Source: Spirochaetales bacterium
GTDB taxonomy: Bacteria; Spirochaetota; Spirochaetia; DSM-2461
Direction of reading: 5' to 3'
Length of the DNA stretch: 64,000 nucleotides
Assembly: GCA_016936555.1 (NCBI GenBank)
Contig: JAFGXR010000020.1
Location: 27,009 to 91,008 of the forward strand
Part shown: positions 17,234 to 25,772 of the stretch, one piece after another
How the letters are laid out: each line of letters starts with the position of its first letter
Numbering within the stretch: the first letter of the stretch is position 1
Program-made: the position numbers and the translations under genes
Notes under the pieces: model-generated
What the model saw: the letters and a program-made list of their open reading frames with translations, nothing else
Told to the model about the DNA's origin: nothing
Databases searched by the model: none

Positions 17234-18493
17234 ATGATAGACGAGACCAGACATCCCTGCTTTAATAAAAAAGCGGCAAAAGATTACGGGCGGATGCATC
17301 TGCCCGTGGCGCCGGCCTGTAACGTGCAGTGCAATTTCTGCAACCGCGATTACGACTGCGTCAATGAATCCAGACCCGGTGTGACGAGCACCATACTCTC
17401 TCCCGGTCAGGCCGAGTGGTTTTTTACTAAGGTCTCCGCAGAGACGCCTATCTCCGTTGCCGGTATAGCCGGTCCCGGAGACCCTTTCTGCGATCCAGAA
17501 CCGACTCTGAAAACGTTCGAATTGATCAGAGCCGCCCATCGCGATGCCATTCTCTGCGTGTCGACGAACGGACTGAATCTACTCTCATCCATCCCCAGGC
17601 TGGCGGAAATCGGCGTCAGCCATGTGACCATTACGGTCAACGCCGTCGATGCCGCGATCGGAAGTAAAATCTACAGCTGGATCAGACGGGGAAAGAGGAC
17701 TTTCCGGGGTGTGGAAGGGGCGACGCTTCTTCTGGAAAATCAGCTGGCAGCCATAGCATCTCTGAAAGCCCACGGCATAACGGTCAAGATCAACTCCATC
17801 GTTATCCCCGGCGTCAATGATCATCACATTCCCAGGATCGCCGAGGAAATGAAGAAGAGGGGCGCTGACCTGTTCAACTGCATCCCCATGATTCCCGTAG
17901 AAGGTGCGGTTTTCGGGAACCTGACCGAACCGGATCACGATGCCATGTGGAAGATCAAAGAGGAAGCGGGAAAATTCCTGCCCCAGATGAAGCACTGCCA
18001 GAGATGCCGCGCCGATGCTGTGGGCAAACTGACTGAAAAAGATCCGGGCCTCTGGAGAGAGCTGTTCCTCGATGCGGCGTCCAGACCGCTTTATCCCGAA
18101 GAGGACCGCCCCTATGTGGCTGTGGCGTCCCGGGAAGGATTCCTTATCAATCAGCATCTGGGAGAAGTCTCTGACCTGGCTGTCTATAAGCTCGATGAAA
18201 AGGGAAAAATAAGCCTGATGGAAAGGCGGAAGACACCGGTTTCCGGTGGCGGCGATGTCCGCTGGGAGAAACTGGCCGATTCCTTTTCCGACTGCCGGGC
18301 CATTCTGGTCAACGGCGTGGGCAATGCGCCGAGGAAAATCCTTGAGGATAAGGGGCTGAAAGTCTACCAGGTCGAAGGACTCCTCGATGTGGCGGCCTCG
18401 AAAATCTATTCCGGCCATTCCCTCAGTTCTATGAGCTGCCGTAGCAGCGGCTGCGGGGTGGCCTGTAAGGGCTCAGGAAATGGCTGCGGGTAA
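17234..18493 (+). CDS. nifB: FeMo-cofactor biosynthesis radical-SAM enzyme NifB with NifX-like domain
   Basis: A 419-residue enzyme that uses S-adenosylmethionine to fuse two [4Fe-4S] clusters and insert carbide, making NifB-cofactor [8Fe-9S-C]. The radical-SAM motif CNVQCNFC gives Cys29, Cys33 and Cys36, followed by NRDYDCVNESRPGV, a NifB hallmark. AGPGDPFCDP and STNGL belong to the SAM barrel, and MKHCQRCRADAVG holds cluster cysteines near residue 255. The C-terminal part (about 290-400, from VAVASREGFLINQHLGE) is a NifX/NafY-type cofactor-binding domain, and the chain ends in a short Cys/Gly/Ser-rich tail. Strong GGAGGTGA ribosome-binding site. Confidence 0.95.
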   Translation: MIDETRHPCFNKKAAKDYGRMHLPVAPACNVQCNFCNRDYDCVNESRPGVTSTILSPGQAEWFFTKVSAETPISVAGIAGPGDPFCDPEPTLKTFELIRAAHRDAILCVSTNGLNLLSSIPRLAEIGVSHVTITVNAVDAAIGSKIYSWIRRGKRTFRGVEGATLLLENQLAAIASLKAHGITVKINSIVIPGVNDHHIPRIAEEMKKRGADLFNCIPMIPVEGAVFGNLTEPDHDAMWKIKEEAGKFLPQMKHCQRCRADAVGKLTEKDPGLWRELFLDAASRPLYPEEDRPYVAVASREGFLINQHLGEVSDLAVYKLDEKGKISLMERRKTPVSGGGDVRWEKLADSFSDCRAILVNGVGNAPRKILEDKGLKVYQVEGLLDVAASKIYSGHSLSSMSCRSSGCGVACKGSGNGCG

Positions 18494-18568
18494 CGGGCCG
18501 TCTTGATACTGTCAGGAATCCAGTGCTTTGGATGAAATAAAAGAAATTATCAAAAACAGGAGAAAAAA

Positions 18569-18877
18569 ATGGAAAAACCGGGAAAACACATTCTGGTGTG
18601 CGCGAGTTTCAGAGCAGGGGGAGAGCCTCAGGGGATCTGCCATAAGAAGGGGAGTCTCGATTTCCTTCAGTACATGCAGGACGAACTTCTGGACCGGGGA
18701 ATGCACGATGTCATGATTTCGACGACGGGCTGCCTTAAAGTCTGCGATCGCGGACCGGCTATGGTGGTCTACCCGGATAACATCTGGTACGGCGGAATTT
18801 CAGGAGAGGAGGATATCGACACCATCCTCGATGCCATGGAGGATGGCCAGGTTTCTGAAGAATTTGTTATTTCATAA
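18569..18877 (+). CDS. Thioredoxin-like [2Fe-2S] ferredoxin of the nif operon
   Basis: A 102-residue protein with cysteines at 11, 24, 55 and 59 (VCASF, GICHKKG, TGCLKVC). This matches the thioredoxin-fold [2Fe-2S] ferredoxin of Clostridium pasteurianum, for which binding to the MoFe protein is described. TTGCLKVCDRGPAMVVYPD is the family signature. It sits 75 bp after nifB and before the nifV promoter, so it is probably the last gene of the nifH operon, with an AGGAG site at the right distance. It may be an electron carrier or a cofactor-assembly helper for nitrogenase; the exact role is unknown. Confidence 0.85.
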   Translation: MEKPGKHILVCASFRAGGEPQGICHKKGSLDFLQYMQDELLDRGMHDVMISTTGCLKVCDRGPAMVVYPDNIWYGGISGEEDIDTILDAMEDGQVSEEFVIS

Positions 18878-18914
18878 ACATGCATTAATGTATGATGTCT
18901 GTTATGTGAATACA
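18865..18914. promoter_or_regulatory. Candidate activator sites upstream of nifV
   Basis: TGTTATTTCATAAACA (18865-18880) fits the classical NifA pattern TGT-N10-ACA and overlaps the ferredoxin stop codon. CATGCATTAATGTATG (18879-18894) is a near-perfect palindrome. TGTGAATACA (18905-18914) resembles the TGTGAAAACA end of motif A upstream of modA. They lie 70-120 bp upstream of the sigma-54 promoter. A single TGT-N10-ACA match in about 100 bases could be chance. Confidence 0.35.
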
Positions 18915-18985
18915 ATATTGTAGGATCTTTGATTCCTTTATTGCCATAATCAGCCTGTATCGTGCTTAGACTTGATAAAGACAAT

Positions 18986-19001
18986 TGGCACTGATTTTGC
19001 A
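18986..19001 (+). promoter_or_regulatory. Sigma-54 promoter of nifV-nifA
   Basis: TGGCAC-TGATT-TTGCA is a full -24/-12 match. Counting from the -12 GC, transcription should begin near 19012, only about two bases before the nifV ATG at 19014, so the message would be effectively leaderless. Confidence 0.88.
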
Positions 19002-19013
19002 ATTACTTGGATA

Positions 19014-20156
19014 ATGGTTATAAAAAAAGAAATTATCGATACAACATTACGCGATGGCGAACAGGCTCCCGGTATCTCTTTCTCCCTCAGGGAGAAAAGG
19101 GATATCGCCCATAAGCTTATGGAAGCGGGTGTGGATGAGATAGAAGCGGGAACACCCATCATGGGAAGCGAGACCATCGACCTGATCCGGTCTCTTTCCG
19201 CTGAAGGTTCATCGACGCGGATCTCCGCCTGGGCCAGGCTCAGGGAAGATGACATGCGGGCGGCCTATAAGGCCAAGTCGGACCTGATCCACTTCACCGT
19301 TCCTCTTTCCGATTATCATCTGGGTCGGCAGATCGGTTTCTGGGATGATGTCAAAGCGAAAATGTTCAGAATTCTGATGATGGCGAAGGATCTCTTTCCC
19401 CGTGTTTCCGTCGGATTTCAGGACAGTTTCAGGGCTCCCGGTCACAGACTCGATGAGGCCTGTACTCTCGCAGAGGAGCTGGGCATATACCGTATACGCT
19501 TTTCCGATACGGTCGGAACGGCTCTGCCTTCCGATGTGGAAGCTCTTATCAGCCGCTACAGATCATTTTTCAGGGGGATCATTGATTTTCATGGCCATAA
19601 CGATCTGGGACTGGCTGCCGCCAATTCGCTGACGGCGCTGGAAGCCGGTGCCGATTCGATCAACGTCACCGTAAACGGTATAGGGGAAAGAGCGGGTAAT
19701 GCATCTCTTGAGCAGCTGGCGTTCATTCTTCATTTTCATAAATCGCTCGATACAGCAATCGCTCTTGATAAAATCAAGCAGCTGAGCGCCATGGTCTCGG
19801 ATTTCTCGGGACGTGCCGTTGCGGTCGACCGGCCCATCGTTGGCGAGCTGGCTTTTACTCATGAATCGGGTATCCACTGCCATGGCCAGCTGGGCAATCC
19901 TCTGGCTTATCAGCCCTTCGATCCGCGGGAAAAGGGCCTTCCCCCTTCGGCTCTGGTCGTCGGATCCCATTCCGGAAAAGCGGGAATCGTCAGTGTCCTG
20001 AAAGCGGCCGGAGTCCGGGACAGCGAAAAAGCCGTAGCTGAGCTGCTGGATATCTACAGAAACCGCTCGAGAACCAAAAAGAATTTCCTGAGTCAGAAGG
20101 AAGTTCTGGAAATCTATAAGGATAAAAAGGGAAGAAGCCGTGAGTACCTGCGATAA
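19014..20156 (+). CDS. nifV: Homocitrate synthase NifV
   Basis: A 380-residue enzyme that condenses acetyl-CoA with 2-oxoglutarate to make homocitrate, the organic part of FeMo-cofactor. IIDTTLRDGEQAPGISF is the N-terminal metal and substrate site of the homocitrate/isopropylmalate synthase family. FHGHNDLGLAAANSLTALEA and VNGIGERAGNASLEQ are the remaining signatures, and HESGIHCHG marks the C-terminal half. The length fits NifV rather than the longer LeuA, which has a regulatory domain of about 130 residues. The ATG at 19014 is chosen because homology begins there and the sigma-54 promoter excludes the upstream ATG at 18972. It overlaps nifA by 17 bp. Confidence 0.93.
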   Translation: MVIKKEIIDTTLRDGEQAPGISFSLREKRDIAHKLMEAGVDEIEAGTPIMGSETIDLIRSLSAEGSSTRISAWARLREDDMRAAYKAKSDLIHFTVPLSDYHLGRQIGFWDDVKAKMFRILMMAKDLFPRVSVGFQDSFRAPGHRLDEACTLAEELGIYRIRFSDTVGTALPSDVEALISRYRSFFRGIIDFHGHNDLGLAAANSLTALEAGADSINVTVNGIGERAGNASLEQLAFILHFHKSLDTAIALDKIKQLSAMVSDFSGRAVAVDRPIVGELAFTHESGIHCHGQLGNPLAYQPFDPREKGLPPSALVVGSHSGKAGIVSVLKAAGVRDSEKAVAELLDIYRNRSRTKKNFLSQKEVLEIYKDKKGRSREYLR

Positions 20157-21687
20157 GTGCAACCATCTATCCCTCTTTATAAAAATCTCCTCTGCCATCA
20201 CGCCGGGAGAAGACTTGAAAGAGCTTCTTCCGGTTCTGATGGGTTATCTCGGGGAGTATATGTCCATTGACAGAGGTATGGTCACCATACTGAACAGAAA
20301 ATCATCGGAGATCATTGCGACCAGTTCCTACGGGATGAGCGATGACGAAAAAGCCCGGGGGATTTATCAGCTGGGTGAGGGAATCACCGGAAAAGTCGTG
20401 GAGACGGGCGAGCCCATCATAATCGAAAATACCGATAGGGATCCCCGTTTTCTTAATCGCACCGGCAGTTCCAGGAAAGGGGAAAATAACGGTTTTCTCT
20501 GCGTTCCCGTCAAGACGACCAACGAAGTAATCGGGTCTCTCAGCATCGATAAGAGCTATAGCATAAAAGAGGCGATTCATGACGATCTGAAGATTCTCAT
20601 TATCATCAGCACCATGATCTCCCGGGCCGTCCGGCTCCATCAGGCGCTGCATGAAGAGAAGCAGCTTGTCTGGGAAAATGAGGAACTGCAGGCCAGGCTG
20701 GCCAGAGGATTCAGAAATCCCGGCAATATTATAGGCAATTCGAGGATTATGCGGAATATGTACGATCTTATCGATAAGATCTCCTGTGCCGGCTCCACGG
20801 TTCTGATAACCGGCGAAAGCGGCAGCGGCAAGGAACTTGTCGCCAGGGCCATCCATTATACCGGTAACCGTTCCGACAGGCCCTATATTCCCTTTAACTG
20901 CGCGGCCCTGCCGGAATCGCTTCTAGAAAGCGAGCTCTTCGGCCATACTAAAGGAGCCTTTACCGGAGCCTTTGCCGATAAGGACGGAAAATTCCAGGCG
21001 GCTGACGGAGGAACTCTCTTTCTCGATGAAATCGGCGAAATGTCCATGACGGCCCAATCGAAACTGCTCCGGGTCATTCAGGAGAAGGAAGTGGAAAAAG
21101 TGGGCTCCAACAGCCCCGTAAAAATCGATGTGAGAGTTGTCGCCGCGACCAACCGGGATCTGATGGAACTGGTTGATAAAGGACAGTTCAGGCTCGACCT
21201 CTACTACCGTCTCAATGTCTTTCCCATCAATGTTCCTCCCCTGAGAATGCGCAAGACCGATATTCCCCTGCTGGTGGATACTTTTATTGAAAAATATTCA
21301 TCCATCACCAATAATAAAGTGAAGAGGATATCCACTCCGGCCATTGATATGCTTATGTCCTATCACTGGCCCGGGAATGTCCGGGAACTGGAAAACTGCA
21401 TTGAAAGAGCGGTTATTCTGGCGGAGGACGAAGTGATCCACAGCTATCATCTTCCCCCGTCGCTCCAGACGATCGGCAAGGTCCCCTCGGGAGAGACGGG
21501 GAGGCTTCAGTCCCAGCTGGATATTCTCGAGTACGAGCTGGTCATAGAGGAGCTGAAACGGACGGCCGGGAATATCAAGGAGGCGGCTGCGAACCTGGGG
21601 ATCACATACCGGCAGTTCGGTCTGAGGCTGGATAAGTACAGGATCAACATCGACAAATACAAGAAACAGGGAGTGTGCAATGGCTGA
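20140..21687 (+). CDS. nifA: Sigma-54 activator NifA (GAF-AAA+-HTH)
   Basis: A 515-residue enhancer-binding protein, the likely activator of the three sigma-54 promoters here. It has a GAF sensor domain (about 20-165), a linker, an AAA+ domain with Walker A GESGSGKE (225-232), the sigma-54 contact loop GAFTGA (272-277) and Walker B GGTLFLDEIGE, then a C-terminal Fis-type helix-turn-helix (GNIKEAAANLGITYRQFGLR). A CxxC pair lies at Cys4/Cys7, but the cysteine-rich interdomain linker of oxygen-sensitive rhizobial NifA is not seen. It starts with GTG inside nifV, so its expression depends on the nifV promoter, forming a positive loop. Confidence 0.92.
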   Translation: MSTCDKCNHLSLFIKISSAITPGEDLKELLPVLMGYLGEYMSIDRGMVTILNRKSSEIIATSSYGMSDDEKARGIYQLGEGITGKVVETGEPIIIENTDRDPRFLNRTGSSRKGENNGFLCVPVKTTNEVIGSLSIDKSYSIKEAIHDDLKILIIISTMISRAVRLHQALHEEKQLVWENEELQARLARGFRNPGNIIGNSRIMRNMYDLIDKISCAGSTVLITGESGSGKELVARAIHYTGNRSDRPYIPFNCAALPESLLESELFGHTKGAFTGAFADKDGKFQAADGGTLFLDEIGEMSMTAQSKLLRVIQEKEVEKVGSNSPVKIDVRVVAATNRDLMELVDKGQFRLDLYYRLNVFPINVPPLRMRKTDIPLLVDTFIEKYSSITNNKVKRISTPAIDMLMSYHWPGNVRELENCIERAVILAEDEVIHSYHLPPSLQTIGKVPSGETGRLQSQLDILEYELVIEELKRTAGNIKEAAANLGITYRQFGLRLDKYRINIDKYKKQGVCNG

Positions 21688-22162
21688 TTATAAAATCATT
21701 GAAGCCGATTATTACAAAGCGGAACATATCGACGATATCCTTAAAGTTCTGGAGAACTACAAAACCGGCGAAATGGGCGACGGCGTCCCCTATACGGACG
21801 CGGAAAAAGCCAGATTGAGAACCCAGTTCCTGGTTCATCCCAATGTTATGGTGTTTCTGCTGTATACGAAAGCCGGCGAGATCGCCGGAGGGGCGGTTTG
21901 CTTTAAATCATTTTCCACCTTCAATACGGATAATATCATCAATATCCACGACCTCTGCGTTATTGATAAGTTCCGGGGAAAGGGATACGGACGGGCTCTG
22001 ACTGAATATATCGTGCAGAAGGGGAAAGAACAGCTTTGCTCCAGACTGACTCTGGAAGTTCGCGAGGACAATGGAATCGCCCAGGATCTGTACAGAAAGT
22101 TCGGTTTTGACGATATGGCGCCGAAGATGCATTTCTGGCGCAAAAAACTGCACCATGATTGA
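21680..22162 (+). CDS. GNAT-family N-acetyltransferase
   Basis: A 160-residue acetyltransferase of the GNAT superfamily. The acetyl-CoA pyrophosphate-binding motif is visible as LCVIDKFRGKGYGRALTEYI, followed by LEVREDNGIAQDLYRKFGF, the usual motif B. Its start overlaps the end of nifA by 8 bp and no promoter intervenes, so it should be made with NifV and NifA. The substrate is unknown; protein or small-molecule acetylation both fit. The close coupling suggests a job under nitrogen-fixing conditions. Confidence 0.82.
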   Translation: MADYKIIEADYYKAEHIDDILKVLENYKTGEMGDGVPYTDAEKARLRTQFLVHPNVMVFLLYTKAGEIAGGAVCFKSFSTFNTDNIINIHDLCVIDKFRGKGYGRALTEYIVQKGKEQLCSRLTLEVREDNGIAQDLYRKFGFDDMAPKMHFWRKKLHHD

Positions 22163-22215
22163 TCATTAATCCAGACTCTGCAGCGGATGCCTGGCCGTTC
22201 ACGTGTTTTGAAGCT

Positions 22216-22437
22216 TTATTGAACTGAGGGATTCTCATCCGCTTCGGCAAAGGCATCGGCACTTTCGTCTGTTCCGGTTTCCGGTTCAATGCCCAGATAT
22301 CCGTTAATGAGCGCCTGCTCGTCCTTTATGCCTTCGGGAGTTCCCTTATTTTCTTTTCGAAGTCTCTTCTCTTCCTGGCGTTTCTGCCTTTTAATTTCCT
22401 TCTGTCGTTTGTCCGAAGAGTAATTATGCCTGGCCAT
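22216..22437 (-). CDS. Small highly charged protein of unknown function
   Basis: A 73-residue protein starting MARHNYSSDKRQKEIKRQKR. The first half is strongly basic, rich in Lys, Arg and Glu and likely helical; the second half is acidic (ESADAFAEADENPSVQ). An AGGAGG ribosome-binding site is seven bases before the ATG, so it looks real. It lies just downstream of an RRM-protein gene but behind that gene's terminator. The basic helical part could bind RNA; no assigned function is known to me. Confidence 0.65.
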   Translation of the reverse strand: MARHNYSSDKRQKEIKRQKRQEEKRLRKENKGTPEGIKDEQALINGYLGIEPETGTDESADAFAEADENPSVQ

Positions 22438-22467
22438 TTACGACCTCCTGTCTGGAGAGTTAATATA

Positions 22468-22496
22468 AAAAAAAGGACCGTTTCGGGTCCTTTTTC
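22468..22496 (-). terminator. Intrinsic terminator of the RRM gene
   Basis: AAAAAGGACC pairs with GGTCCTTTTT around a short loop, followed on the minus strand by a run of eight T residues. It lies 16 bases after the RRM-protein stop codon. Confidence 0.85.
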
Positions 22497-22511
22497 AATT
22501 GTCGGTATGAA

Positions 22512-22790
22512 TTAGTACCGGCGGTTATTTCCCCGGTTGTTTTCTCTCTCTTCGGCTTCGTTGACTCTGATGTTCCGGCCATCGTGTTCTGTTCCGTTTA
22601 ATGCTGAAATTGCCGCTTCGGCAGCGCTGGCATCAGCCATTTCGATAAAACCGAATCCTTTTGAACGGTTTGTGTTCCGGTCAATGATGATTCTGGCGGA
22701 GAGAACTTCTCCGTACTGTGCGAAAAGATCGCCCAGTTCCTGATCTCCGATGTTCCAGCTAAGATTACCTACATAGATTTTACTTGACAT
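22512..22790 (-). CDS. RNA-binding protein with one RRM domain
   Basis: A 92-residue protein almost entirely made of one RNA-recognition motif. RNP2 is IYVGNL (5-10) and RNP1 is KGFGFIEM (44-51), each with aromatic RNA-stacking residues. A short Arg/Asn/Gly-rich tail (ERENNRGNNRRY) follows. Such small RRM proteins occur in cyanobacteria, spirochaetes and some proteobacteria, often linked to cold or stress. The 220-bp gap upstream (22791-23010) holds no gene and may carry a long leader. A good terminator follows. Confidence 0.92.
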   Translation of the reverse strand: MSSKIYVGNLSWNIGDQELGDLFAQYGEVLSARIIIDRNTNRSKGFGFIEMADASAAEAAISALNGTEHDGRNIRVNEAEERENNRGNNRRY

Positions 22791-23010
22791 TTTGTCTCCT
22801 GTTTCCGGATTTTTCCGGTAAATAAATAGTATAAGAATGATTATTGAATTTGTGGGAATCGGGAATTGAAGACAGGTAACAAATAAAAATCGGTAACTTT
22901 GAAAACAATAAAACGGTTCTACATATAATAAATCAATCTGTAAAAAAGACTATAGGTGTTCTGAAGTCAAATGTCAACGAGTTATAGCTTATTCCTTGCG
23001 ACTTTTTGCA

Positions 23011-23751
23011 TTAAGAAGGGGAAGATGCTCTATTCTGCAGCTGTAATGCTTCCTCGATCCTCATCTTTACATGATCTCTGAGATCCCTGGTCTTTTTAAA
23101 CTCCTCAGAGGAAATTGCGCTGAGGACTTCCACTTTGATTTTAAGGAAGCTTGTGAAGGTAATGCCTTTCAGAATTTTGTGTTCCGAATAAGTCAGTGCC
23201 ACGGGGAGGATAGGGCATTTCATTTTTTTTGCCAGAAGAAACCCGCCGTCAAGGAATTTCCCGAGCACCAGTCCTCTGCTTCTCGTGCCTTCGGGAAAAA
23301 TCATGATTGAATTTCCGATTGACAGATTCTCCTCGCAGGATCTCATCATTTTCAACTGGCTCTTCTGATCGGTGCGATTGATAAATATCGTTTTATTCAG
23401 GACCATATTCCATCCTATAAAGGGAATCTTTCGGATTGAGTCCTTGGAAATCCATTTGAAGTGGATGAAGAGATGATGAAGCGCCGGAATATCGAGCAGA
23501 AATGAATGGTTCGGCGTTATTATGTACGTTTTCTCAGGATCAATATTTCCTTTTCCGATTATCTCGACGGAAACAAAAGGGTTGAGCCATATAAAAAGCG
23601 AACCCCAGATGTTGGCGATAAATTGAAGGGCGCGCAATCGCCTATCAAAAAGCACGGTCGCGAGCCAGACGAAAAGAGAGAGGGGAAACATGACCAGCAC
23701 GATAGCCGGAACGGCAATGATCCAATACGCCAGGGATAATATTAAATGCAA
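23011..23751 (-). CDS. 1-acylglycerol-3-phosphate acyltransferase family (PlsC)
   Basis: A 246-residue membrane-bound acyltransferase for phospholipid synthesis. The catalytic NHSFLLD motif (NHx4D) has His82 and Asp87, and FPEGTRSRG near residue 155 is the glycerol-phosphate binding motif. An N-terminal hydrophobic pair of segments (about 5-35) anchors it to the membrane. The length matches PlsC. It stands between the RRM gene and the RNase D-like gene on the same strand, without tight coupling. Confidence 0.87.
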   Translation of the reverse strand: MHLILSLAYWIIAVPAIVLVMFPLSLFVWLATVLFDRRLRALQFIANIWGSLFIWLNPFVSVEIIGKGNIDPEKTYIITPNHSFLLDIPALHHLFIHFKWISKDSIRKIPFIGWNMVLNKTIFINRTDQKSQLKMMRSCEENLSIGNSIMIFPEGTRSRGLVLGKFLDGGFLLAKKMKCPILPVALTYSEHKILKGITFTSFLKIKVEVLSAISSEEFKKTRDLRDHVKMRIEEALQLQNRASSPS

Positions 23752-23830
23752 ATGATCCTCCAGAGGTTCCCGGAGTATAACAGAAATGCAAACCGGCGAA
23801 CAGTTCAGACTTATCTAAAGAAGGATCAAT

Positions 23831-24667
23831 TCATCCTTCCAATTCGCCAATTATATCGATTCTTGATTTCCGGGGTACTTTCGAAGGTATAGAGTCCTCC
23901 AGTTTCTGATCGCCCCGGGCGATCCCGATCAGATCGGCATTGCTTATGACATTGTTCGGCGGCCAATTCAACTTTTCAGCCTGCCTGTCTCTCACATCGA
24001 AAATTCTGTCAAAAATGCGCTTCTGTTCCCTCGATAGCTTTTTGTACTCTTTTTTTCTCTTAATGCCGGGAACCGGATTAATTCTGACCTGATAATCCTT
24101 TGTAACCAGCCTGTGAATGTAGTCTTCGAATAAGCCCTTTTCTATAATATTTTTCAGCAACTCATCCTTCAGCTGAAATAAATACTGAACATCCTGCAGG
24201 GCATATTCCAGAGCTTCATTGTTTACAGGCCTTACGGTCCAGTTATGTCTCTGGAATTTTTTCTTCTGGCTCAGGGTAATCTGCAGGTATTTCCCGATCA
24301 TGGCATCAAGCCCCCGGCCCTGACCTTCAAGTATCCAGACCAGGTCGGCAAGATCGAAAACCGATAGAATTTCGATGCCGTATTTTTTGAAAACAAGAGC
24401 CTTATCCGATTGGGCGTCATAGAAGAGCTTGACGATATCTCTTGTTTCAAGGAGTTTTTTCAATTCGCCGGCGCTGATTTTTACGGGATCAATTATAAAT
24501 GAATTCCTGCCGTCATAAATCTGAATAAGGCAGAGAGCCTCTCCGTACTGATGGAGGGAAAATTCTCCTTCGAAATCCATCGCCACTGTGCGAATCCCTT
24601 CGGAATGGAGATAATTTATGAATTTCCGGATCTCTGAATCTGTCTCTATATACTGATATTTTATCAT
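23831..24667 (-). CDS. RNase D-like 3'-5' exonuclease
   Basis: A 278-residue DEDD-family exonuclease. Exo I is VAMDFEGEF with Asp31 and Glu33, Exo II is LFYDAQSDKALVFKKYGI and Exo III is EYALQDVQYL, with the tyrosine-type spacing of RNase D. The C-terminal part (about 205-275) looks like an HRDC-type helical domain (SREQKRIFDRIFDVRDRQAE). It is shorter than Escherichia coli Rnd (375), having one such domain instead of two. It probably trims structured RNAs such as tRNA precursors. Confidence 0.85.
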   Translation of the reverse strand: MIKYQYIETDSEIRKFINYLHSEGIRTVAMDFEGEFSLHQYGEALCLIQIYDGRNSFIIDPVKISAGELKKLLETRDIVKLFYDAQSDKALVFKKYGIEILSVFDLADLVWILEGQGRGLDAMIGKYLQITLSQKKKFQRHNWTVRPVNNEALEYALQDVQYLFQLKDELLKNIIEKGLFEDYIHRLVTKDYQVRINPVPGIKRKKEYKKLSREQKRIFDRIFDVRDRQAEKLNWPPNNVISNADLIGIARGDQKLEDSIPSKVPRKSRIDIIGELEG

Positions 24668-24720
24668 TTGATGCTCTTGCTGTCATTTTAGCATATACCT
24701 GAGAAGTTCCGAAGCCCGTT

Positions 24721-25743
24721 TCAGCTCCTTTTTTCAACTCTCCCGTCGGTCAGCCGGGCAAATCGCGATGTCCCGGAGCCATGAACCGGTTCGGGACTGT
24801 CCCAGGACCAGCCTCCGAATCGGGTTTCCTCATAGTCCGAATAGGCCCGGTAGATCTCTTCTTCACTATTCATGACAAAGGGACCGCTCTGTACAACAGG
24901 TTCATTCAGCGGGATCCCCTGCAGAAGAAGTAAGCAGCTCTCTTTTCCGGAATCTGTATTTTCCAGATAAAGTGAAGACTCGGAAACCGTTTTAAAGGAG
25001 TGATTTTCCGGAATATCCGAATCGGCGGCCTTCAGCCCCCGGCCTTTATAGTAATATAGAGTTCTATCGGCCATTGAATTCGTTTCAGGAAGGAGCCACC
25101 GGGCTCCGGGCTCCAGCGTGATTAACCAGATAGCGACATGATGAGCTCGATCGCCCGCCCAGGAATCGGGCGGAGGAGGAAGAGCTTCCCTGTCTTTATA
25201 AGAACCGGCAATTATTCGGATGGAGATATTTTTCCCGTTTTCATCTTTCTCATGGAGAACGGGGATGTCCTCGTTCCAGAGCATCGTATAATAAGGCTCT
25301 ACCATCTTGGATTTGCGGGGAAGGTTCAGCCAGATCTGAAAAAGATGCAGCGTGTTGGGTTTATCTTTGAAAACGCAGGGAAACATCTCGCTGTGCTGCA
25401 TTCCGCTTCCGGCTGTCATCCATTGGACATCGCCCTGTCCGTACCGTCCTCCCGCTCCCATAGAGTCCGAATGATCGACAAAACCTTCGAGAACGATGGT
25501 CACCGTTTCAAAACCCCTGTGCGGGTGTACGGGAAATCCCGGAATTTTGCGGCCGTGGTACATCCTCCAGCCGTCCCGGGGAGTGAAATCATTCCCGATC
25601 GGTCTGCTCCCCAGAGATGCGTCCGGTCCCATATTCTCATTCCCCCGGGGATAATGATCGTAATGATGGGCACAGAATAAATAGGGATCATAGGTCTTCC
25701 AGAGAAAGTCCATAGGTCTGAGGTCGCTGATGATTTCTTTCAT
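24721..25743 (-). CDS. Pirin-family cupin protein
   Basis: A 340-residue two-domain cupin. The N-terminal metal site is seen in PGFPVHPHRGFETVTIVLEG and GMQHSEMF, the conserved histidines and glutamate of pirin. The second domain is degenerate. Bacterial pirins act as quercetin dioxygenase-like enzymes or as protein regulators; this one cannot be assigned further. It is somewhat longer than the usual 230-300 residues. It is the first of a minus-strand group with the nuclease, but the 53-bp gap makes co-transcription uncertain. Confidence 0.85.
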   Translation of the reverse strand: MKEIISDLRPMDFLWKTYDPYLFCAHHYDHYPRGNENMGPDASLGSRPIGNDFTPRDGWRMYHGRKIPGFPVHPHRGFETVTIVLEGFVDHSDSMGAGGRYGQGDVQWMTAGSGMQHSEMFPCVFKDKPNTLHLFQIWLNLPRKSKMVEPYYTMLWNEDIPVLHEKDENGKNISIRIIAGSYKDREALPPPPDSWAGDRAHHVAIWLITLEPGARWLLPETNSMADRTLYYYKGRGLKAADSDIPENHSFKTVSESSLYLENTDSGKESCLLLLQGIPLNEPVVQSGPFVMNSEEEIYRAYSDYEETRFGGWSWDSPEPVHGSGTSRFARLTDGRVEKRS

Positions 25744-25772
25744 ATTCCGCTACTCCTTTACTGGCCGTCTCT

